The notes below the pieces were generated by a model, which was not told where the DNA came from, searched no databases, and saw nothing but the letters and a program-made list of their open reading frames with translations. DNA of 23,517 nt from Actinomortierella ambigua. Lineage: Eukaryota > Mortierellomycota > Mortierellomycetes > Mortierellales > Mortierellaceae. A program made the translations under genes and the position numbers. Location: contig JAAAJB010000485.1 of assembly GCA_016098155.1 (NCBI GenBank), forward strand, positions 3,895 to 27,411, in the 5' to 3' direction. Below, in pieces: positions 18,658 through 23,517 of this stretch. Numbering within the stretch: the first letter of the stretch is position 1; the number at the start of each line of letters is the position of its first letter.

Positions 18658-21471
18658 CTACACGGATAGAGAACAAACATACAAACAAAATAAAGAAAAC
18701 GTTAACACATCCACTGATACTCAATCGTAGGTCAGGGTCAGCATGATTGATTCCACCTTCCCTTCTCTCTCTCTCCTCCCCCCTTGAAATTCCTATTACC
18801 TTGCCAGCGCCAGTCTGCACAGCGTTCTTAATCGTGGCCAGATCTGTCTGGCCAAGTTTACGAGCAATGTCGGTCGCCGAAATATTGCTAAGCGCCGAGA
18901 GCGAGACGTCTGTGTTCACCATCGGTGGCGACTCCTCAGGTCGTCCAAAGTACTGGTTGCTGCTGATGCTCGTCGCCCCTGAGAACGCCTGCAGTCTCGA
19001 GGATGCCTCTGCCTGTTGATCGGCATCGTAATGGTTCCTGCCAAAGTACTGGTCCGACGATATTGCCTTTTGGTTGCCAAACCGCTCTCTCGCCGCCGTG
19101 CTGTTGTCTATAACCGATTCGACACAAGATCCAAAAAAAAAAATCATTCCCACAAGTGTCAGCGAAAAAGAATATATAGTCGGCAGGTAACAAGTTATCC
19201 ACTCTGAGCATCCACTGCCAATCAAAAAAAATATCCCTGTCGTACCTTCTACTTGAGGTGCAGCCCTAGAGCTATTCAAACGAGTATTCGGCACGCCACC
19301 ACCTGCTCCAGCAGCGCCAAAGCCCATCCGGCCCATACCCATGCCCAGCCGCTCCATCTCCTCCGACGACACCCGGGTCCCCTTGTCGGCCGTGTTCGCC
19401 TGATAGTAGCTGGACCGAGCTGCCCCGGCTCCATTCTGATCCACCCCAGCTCCACCTCCTGGTCCTCCTGCAGCTCCTGACAACAACTCTCGCTGCCGTC
19501 GAGCGGCCGCTGCTGTCTCCTCGGCCTCCTGCCTCTGTCGCCGTTCCTCCTCGGCTGCCTCGGCCCCAATCTGGGCAATCCGGACCGCCTCGGCCTTGGC
19601 TCTTCGCTCGGCCTCCTCAAAACTGACCCCGCCCTCGGCCCGCTTGACGCCCAGCTTCATCGGCTTGGCTGCGGGACCAGTCTTGCGAGCACTGACCAGT
19701 GTTGATTTGACGGGTCGATTAGCCGCTGTGCGGGAGGCAGTCGTGGTAGTGGTGGTAGATCCAGGCGTCGTGTCGTTGCTGAGGAGGCTGCTGGATGATC
19801 CAGTCCTTGAGGAGGCCATGCCCATACCGAGACCGACCACGGGTGGGCCGGAGGGCGTGGTCGGTGTACGTGGCGTGGTCGGTTTGGACTTTGGTTGGTT
19901 CCAGGTGTTGAAAAAGTCATTGTCTTCGGCCACTGAAGACGGCGTCATGGTTGCTGATGATAGCTTGGACTCTTCGGAATGATGATCGGCGACCACCTTG
20001 CCAGGATGTCTAATGTGATATGCAGCATACCAGAAAGGGGGTGGGGGGAGGGGAGCGAGCAAAAAAGGAGAGGGATAAATTAGTTGGGGGGTAGGGTAAG
20101 GGACATTAAGGTACATCCTTTGTGCAAAGCCTCACCCCTCCTCTCTCCTTTATCCATTTGCGAAACACGGTCCAGATCAAAGCGAAAAAAAAAGTGAAGA
20201 GCTCTTGGGCATAAAAGTCCATGCAAATCCACTTACACCATGGCGTCTTCCTTGGCCTTTTGAGCCAATTTTACTTTGTATGTCTCTGCTGTCTTGCTTG
20301 TGTACTTTGTTTTGGCATCCTTGTTGTCAGCCAGGCCTGGTGCACGCCGGAAGAACTCCTGTGCAGCCATGTTGCCACCGACCTTCATCTGACGGAGCTG
20401 ATCCCATGTCCAGCTGTCAAGCAACGTCGACCTAGAGAGAGAGAGAGACAAAGAGATGTGGAGTAACAAGGTACGTGAGATTTGAGGTAGAGAGAGAAAG
20501 AAACTCTAATTATGTTGCGCACAGGTCGCCCATAAATGTAACACACAGAGCAGATGGCCACAACGCTCACCCTAATCCTCCCCTCGGGAAGGGATGGGGT
20601 GAGAAACAGGGCCATATTTGGGCTATCCATCCAGATAAGGTCGAGAGAAGTAGCAAGAGAGAGAGAGAAAGAGAGAAGGGCCTGACGGAAGAGATTACGA
20701 TACGATCCACGATGGCTCATTGAGGACGTAAGAATGGGAAAAAGGGTGAGAGCACTACTCGCCAGACGGGTACTGCCACGTAATGATCCATTCGCCCAGC
20801 AAGAAACGGCTCTCCTCACCACCAGCCCCCTTCCTCTTCTCCTCTCTCTCTCTTACTCTCACTCTCTGGCAAGGAGGGATGGGGGACAAGAGGAGGAAGG
20901 GGGAAACTTTACCTCACAAAGCTAACATGTACACCAAGGTTGCGGTGAACAGACGAGCAGTCCAGACATAGATAGATCCCAAATGGCACGGATGCCCAAG
21001 TTGGGTTCTTGGCTTGGCAGTCGAAGCAAGCCTTCAAGAGTCCAAGTTCCATCAAAGCGCGTAAAGACAGAAAAAAAAAAAGAAGAAGAAGAGAAGGTGT
21101 AAGACACGTCAGCTTGTAGATTCAATGAGACGCTGACACCCGTGAGAAATCGATGGGCATTCACAAGGTAATGAGTTTGCAACAGGTGCTAGGCATTCTC
21201 TTCCCCAATGAAAGCTTCATGGTCGACATTGCCATTCCTGTTCCAGTGCTGTCGTAAGGTTGCACCCCTTCGCCCTTCTTCCCCTGTCTCTGCCTTGAGC
21301 AAAGCCCTGTCGTCTGTCATCGGCCAGCGAAAATATGAGCAGTCCTTCAGGGGAGCCTGAACTTTGCGTTGTAGTGGCCCCTGTATTGAGAGTGGCAAGT
21401 ACCTTGTTGCCTCGGTGCATTGTCAGGCGCTTAAAGATGTCTTGAATCTCTTCCTTGGTAGGCTCGTCCAT
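18610..21471 (-). CDS. GLO3: ADP-ribosylation factor GTPase-activating protein, ARFGAP2/3 (Glo3) type, six exons
   Basis: Exons: 21471-21403, 21031-20913, 20431-20237, 20009-19246, 19107-18800 and 18657-18610. All introns are GT-AG and the phases join to 500 residues plus TGA, close to yeast Glo3 (493) and human ARFGAP2/3 (about 520). Residues 1-23 ([20 protein letters not shown] and on) lead into the ArfGAP zinc finger: Cys25, Cys28, Cys45 and Cys48 in CX2CX16CX2C spacing, with the catalytic arginine finger at Arg53 (CX4R) followed by [11 protein letters not shown] and the [14 protein letters not shown] block. A middle region, Pro/Thr-rich then Glu/Ala/Arg-rich and helical, would bind coatomer and cargo. 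The C-terminal Glo3 motif is present twice as ISSDQYFG (398-405) and ISSNQYFG (430-437), followed by an amphipathic tail ending KYSQY. The protein triggers GTP hydrolysis by Arf1 on COPI vesicles in Golgi-to-ER transport. The gene shares no function with its neighbours. Confidence 0.93.
20010..20236 (-). other. Intron 3 of the ArfGAP gene with a C-rich tract
   Basis: GTAAGT donor and ATTAG acceptor, 227 nt, splitting a Val codon. Just above the acceptor the sense strand carries runs of C (plus strand G5-T-G6-A-G4 at about 20037-20053). The other ArfGAP introns are 371, 481, 138 and 142 nt long. Confidence 0.75.
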
Positions 21472-22411
21472 GAGTGCAAATGAGGGTGAAGAATGTGGAC
21501 AATGAGAAGAAAACGAAGGGAGAGAAAAATCAAGAGAGGAGACAAACGAGGGGGAGAGGGGAGGCTGCTCTCTGCGCAATCTCAACGTCACGTGTGGTTG
21601 CGCCAGAACACTCTGCACAACCATTTGTCCTGGTCCGCCATGCCAAGTCAGGACCATGGTGCCTGTAAAATATTTGCCATAAAGCTCCTTCCTTGAGCAA
21701 AGGCTGCAGTACAACCAGCCAAAAATAATTGCAGGGTATAGAGCGCTGCGGTTTGTTATAAGATGGCACTACGCCAAATGAGAGTCTACCAGAGAAAGCT
21801 CGCTATCAGGCTGTAGTACATACTTACATACTCGCACACCAACCATATCTCCAACTCAACATTGAGAGTGCTGTGTGCTTGACACGAGAGTGTTGGATAC
21901 CTGCCGGTGGCTAATGCCGAGTGAAGGGCAAAGCATGATGACCGATACACAGCACCCGCAGCAACAAACATCTCTATATCAGAATAGCAATGGTTGGTCC
22001 AATAAAAAAAAATCAGGCCATCGCGAGACTCTGCTCAACGACACACCGAAAGTAGATCAAGCGCTGCTAGATCAATGTAGGACCCAGCGTAGCGTAACGA
22101 CCACTATCATAGCTGGTGATGTGGAGCATCAAAGTCAGCCAAAGTGTAAGGGATTGCTCTACGCGTCAAATGCTTCCTTGTTGCCACCTTCCTTAGTTCT
22201 CACACATTTAAACACACGCACACACTCTCTCTCTTTCTCTCGTTCTCCCCAAGACGATGCGCTTCATAAGAAATCACATTTACCTCCAACCCATCGCCTA
22301 TGAAGATTCCATGAGAGGGGTTATGCCACTCACGTAGGTTACAAAGCAATGATAAAAAAAACACGCTCCTCAAAAAATGGATAGCTTTGAAGCGGTACAC
22401 GCGCGCGTGTG
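21472..22411. other. Intergenic region upstream of the ArfGAP gene
   Basis: About 940 bases between the ArfGAP start and the end of the small secreted-protein gene, holding the ArfGAP promoter. A TTATAA on the minus strand lies near 21757. A plus-strand open frame of 142 codons (21875-22303) has no recognisable domain and an unconvincing composition, so I do not call it a gene. Confidence 0.5.
21589..21594. promoter_or_regulatory. CACGTG palindrome in the ArfGAP promoter
   Basis: A perfect E-box (CACGTG) within AACGTCACGTG lies 118 bases above the ArfGAP start codon. Such sites bind basic helix-loop-helix or bZIP factors in fungi. A single six-base match can occur by chance. Confidence 0.3.
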
Positions 22412-22417
22412 TTTATT
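22412..22417 (-). promoter_or_regulatory. Poly(A) signal AATAAA overlapping the secreted-protein stop codon
   Basis: The minus strand reads TAAATAAA at the stop, so the last base of TAA is the first base of AATAAA. A very short 3' untranslated region would follow unless a later signal is used. Confidence 0.45.
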
Positions 22418-22710
22418 TAATTGCAGCCAGCTGCAAGCCCAAGGGTTGTAGAAAAGCTTGTGCACTTCTTGGGCGTAGTGCCTGGCCAACATTCCGTTGG
22501 ACGGGCTTTGTCTGCAGGGTGTTTACACCCGTGGCCTAAAGCACCTGCAATCATGGAGCCCTCCCCAAGCTGCTGAACAAATTCGGCTGAACCTGGAGCA
22601 TAGTAGTCGGTACAACAAAGAGGAGCACCTTCCTCGCAAGCTGGCGAAGGGTCAGCTAGCGCAACACCAATGGCCAAAGTGGCGATAACGACGGACATGG
22701 AGAGACGCAT
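22417..22710 (-). CDS. Small secreted cysteine-rich protein, hydrophobin-like spacing
   Basis: The ATG at 22710 gives 97 residues to TAA. Residues 1-19 are a clear signal peptide (MRLSMSVVIATLAIGVALA) with a cleavage site before Asp20. The mature part has seven cysteines: 25, 32, 33, 62, 74, 83 and 96. The spacing C-X6-CC-X28-C-X11-C-X8-C-X12-C matches the hydrophobin pattern except that the second CC pair is Cys83-Thr84, leaving seven instead of eight. A Gly/Ala/Leu stretch (SMIAGALGHG and TLGLAAGC) adds moderate hydrophobicity. The role is unknown; a cell-wall or surface protein is the natural guess, and other small secreted cysteine-rich families cannot be excluded. An in-frame upstream ATG (22776) would bury the signal peptide behind 22 extra residues and lies in the predicted leader intron, so I reject it. 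Confidence 0.8.
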   Translation of the reverse strand: MRLSMSVVIATLAIGVALADPSPACEEGAPLCCTDYYAPGSAEFVQQLGEGSMIAGALGHGCKHPADKARPTECWPGTTPKKCTSFSTTLGLAAGCN

Positions 22711-22743
22711 GTTTGATGATGTACTGCGGTGTGTTGATGACAA

Positions 22744-22925
22744 CTGAAGGTGAGGAGTAGACGAGATTAAGGACAAGTCAGATACCGGACAAGGTAGAGA
22801 AATAAAAAGGGGGGGGGGGAGTTAGAAACGGAACGAAATACAAAGTCAGCTATTTCACATAGAAAAGAAAACGCGCTGCGGTGCCTTTGGAGTAAGGTGG
22901 CAAAGTTCACTCTATAGATTCTTAC
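22744..22925 (-). other. Probable 5' untranslated-region intron of the secreted-protein gene
   Basis: A GTAAGA donor follows a CT/CA-rich leader, and a TTCAG acceptor lies 33 bases before the start codon. If spliced, the leader from the TATA box to the ATG contains no other ATG, whereas the unspliced sequence does. The intron holds a C-run on the sense strand near 22810-22819. Confidence 0.5.
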
Positions 22926-23090
22926 AAAAGTCTATTCAAGCGACGTGCGAGTGTGTGTCTTGCGAGGTATTCGGTGGGGGGGATGAAGGTTTGGTGTAGC
23001 GACTCGTGTAGCGGGTGCTGGCAGAGGTTCTTGAAGTAGTTTGTTGGAGGTGAAGTGTGGTCGCAAGGATGGGGTTGAAGGATCCGATGC

Positions 23091-23096
23091 TTTATA
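23091..23096 (-). promoter_or_regulatory. TATA box of the secreted-protein gene
   Basis: The minus strand reads ATATAAAG. It is followed by about 165 bases without ATG, rich in C and A, typical of a fungal leader. Transcription would start around 23060. Confidence 0.5.
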
Positions 23097-23191
23097 TGTG
23101 AGAGAAAGGCAGGGCACTGGGTGTTGAGGGAGAGAACACACGCGCGAGGTCCAGCTCTCATTGGAACAGGAACGAGGAAATTATGGAGACC

Positions 23192-23213
23192 AGACATGCC
23201 GAGGGACATGTCT
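23192..23213. repeat. Inverted repeat AGACATG / CATGTCT
   Basis: Two perfect 7-base arms (23192-23198 and 23207-23213) with an 8-base spacer lie about 100 bases above the TATA box of the secreted-protein gene. It could bind a dimeric regulator or be chance. Confidence 0.35.
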
Positions 23214-23254
23214 AGACAAAAAAAAATATACAAAGCATGAAAACCAAGGGTCAA

Positions 23255-23517
23255 GGGGGAGTCGACGACCGAGTTGCTCCAAAGAAGGTGTGGAGGAACA
23301 TGTTTATGATAGTGAAGGGGGTGATCCTAAATCAAGAAAGAGGGGTTTAAGGACGACGCATAGAGAAAGGTGCAGCACCAAACAACAAACCAGCTACACC
23401 AGCAAGGAAAATATCGGGGAATAAGGGTTGCGAAAGGAGGCGCCGAGCGTTTGGAACTCGGCTGGCTGCATTTTGGTCCTTTCGGCTGACTCCAGACTGT
23501 TCTATCATGGTTCGGGT
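23255..23517. other. Right edge without a supported feature
   Basis: Purine-rich sequence with a short plus-strand open frame lacking any recognisable domain. An ATG at 23507 lies too near the edge to judge. Confidence 0.4.

Noticed and set aside
21875..22303. Plus-strand open frame of 142 codons between two minus-strand genes
   Set aside because: Composition is polar and irregular, no domain or splice pattern is seen, and the end runs through CT/CA simple sequence; chance is more likely.
22922..23254. Minus-strand open frame of 110 codons
   Set aside because: It spans the TATA box and the predicted untranslated leader of the secreted-protein gene and shows no domain.
23445..23517. Possible tRNA, because GGTTCGGGT at the edge resembles a T-arm start
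   Set aside because: No anticodon stem or D-arm pairing can be formed upstream, and the element would be cut by the edge.

Overview
This window looks like nuclear DNA of a filamentous fungus. Genes are split by GT-AG introns, poly(A) signals lie just past stop codons, and the proteins are eukaryotic: an ArfGAP, an F-box/leucine-rich-repeat protein and a giant hybrid histidine kinase. The Sel1 array, the F-box/LRR style, and a kinase with two catalytic cores plus a PAS start of the 'TPLG..SWP..L' type point to an early-diverging lineage. Mortierellomycotina (Mortierella and relatives) is my best guess; this is inferred from family resemblance, not proven. All introns, exon junctions and phases below were worked out by hand from splice signals and reading frame.

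Layout. (1) 1-810, plus strand: the 3' part of a Sel1-repeat protein, cut by the window edge. (2) 1048-13179, minus strand: a five-exon gene for a dual hybrid histidine kinase of about 3513 residues. Its order is a disordered N-terminus, PAS, GAF-like, kinase 1, receiver 1, GAF-like, kinase 2, a degenerate receiver, a long disordered linker and a C-terminal receiver. The two genes converge with only 237 bases between stop codons. (3) About 13180-15246: gene-free, with the kinase's upstream region and the F-box gene's 3' end; it is full of purine tracts and GT-rich DNA. (4) 15247-17700, minus: a single-exon F-box/LRR protein. (5) 18610-21471, minus: a six-exon ARFGAP2/3 (Glo3-type) gene giving 500 residues. 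(6) 22417-22710, minus: a 97-residue secreted cysteine-rich protein with hydrophobin-like cysteine spacing, apparently preceded by a spliced, AUG-free leader and a TATA box. (7) 23255-23517: nothing supportable.

The genes do not form a pathway. The kinase would feed a His-Asp phosphorelay (Ypd1 to Ssk1/Skn7-type regulators in known fungi), the F-box protein would choose substrates for an SCF ubiquitin ligase, the ArfGAP acts in Golgi-ER COPI traffic, and the small protein is exported to the cell surface. The most unusual item is the kinase: two of its catalytic folds (second ATPase domain and C-terminal receiver) are interrupted by long low-complexity insertions that stay in frame, while all key residues on both sides are kept.
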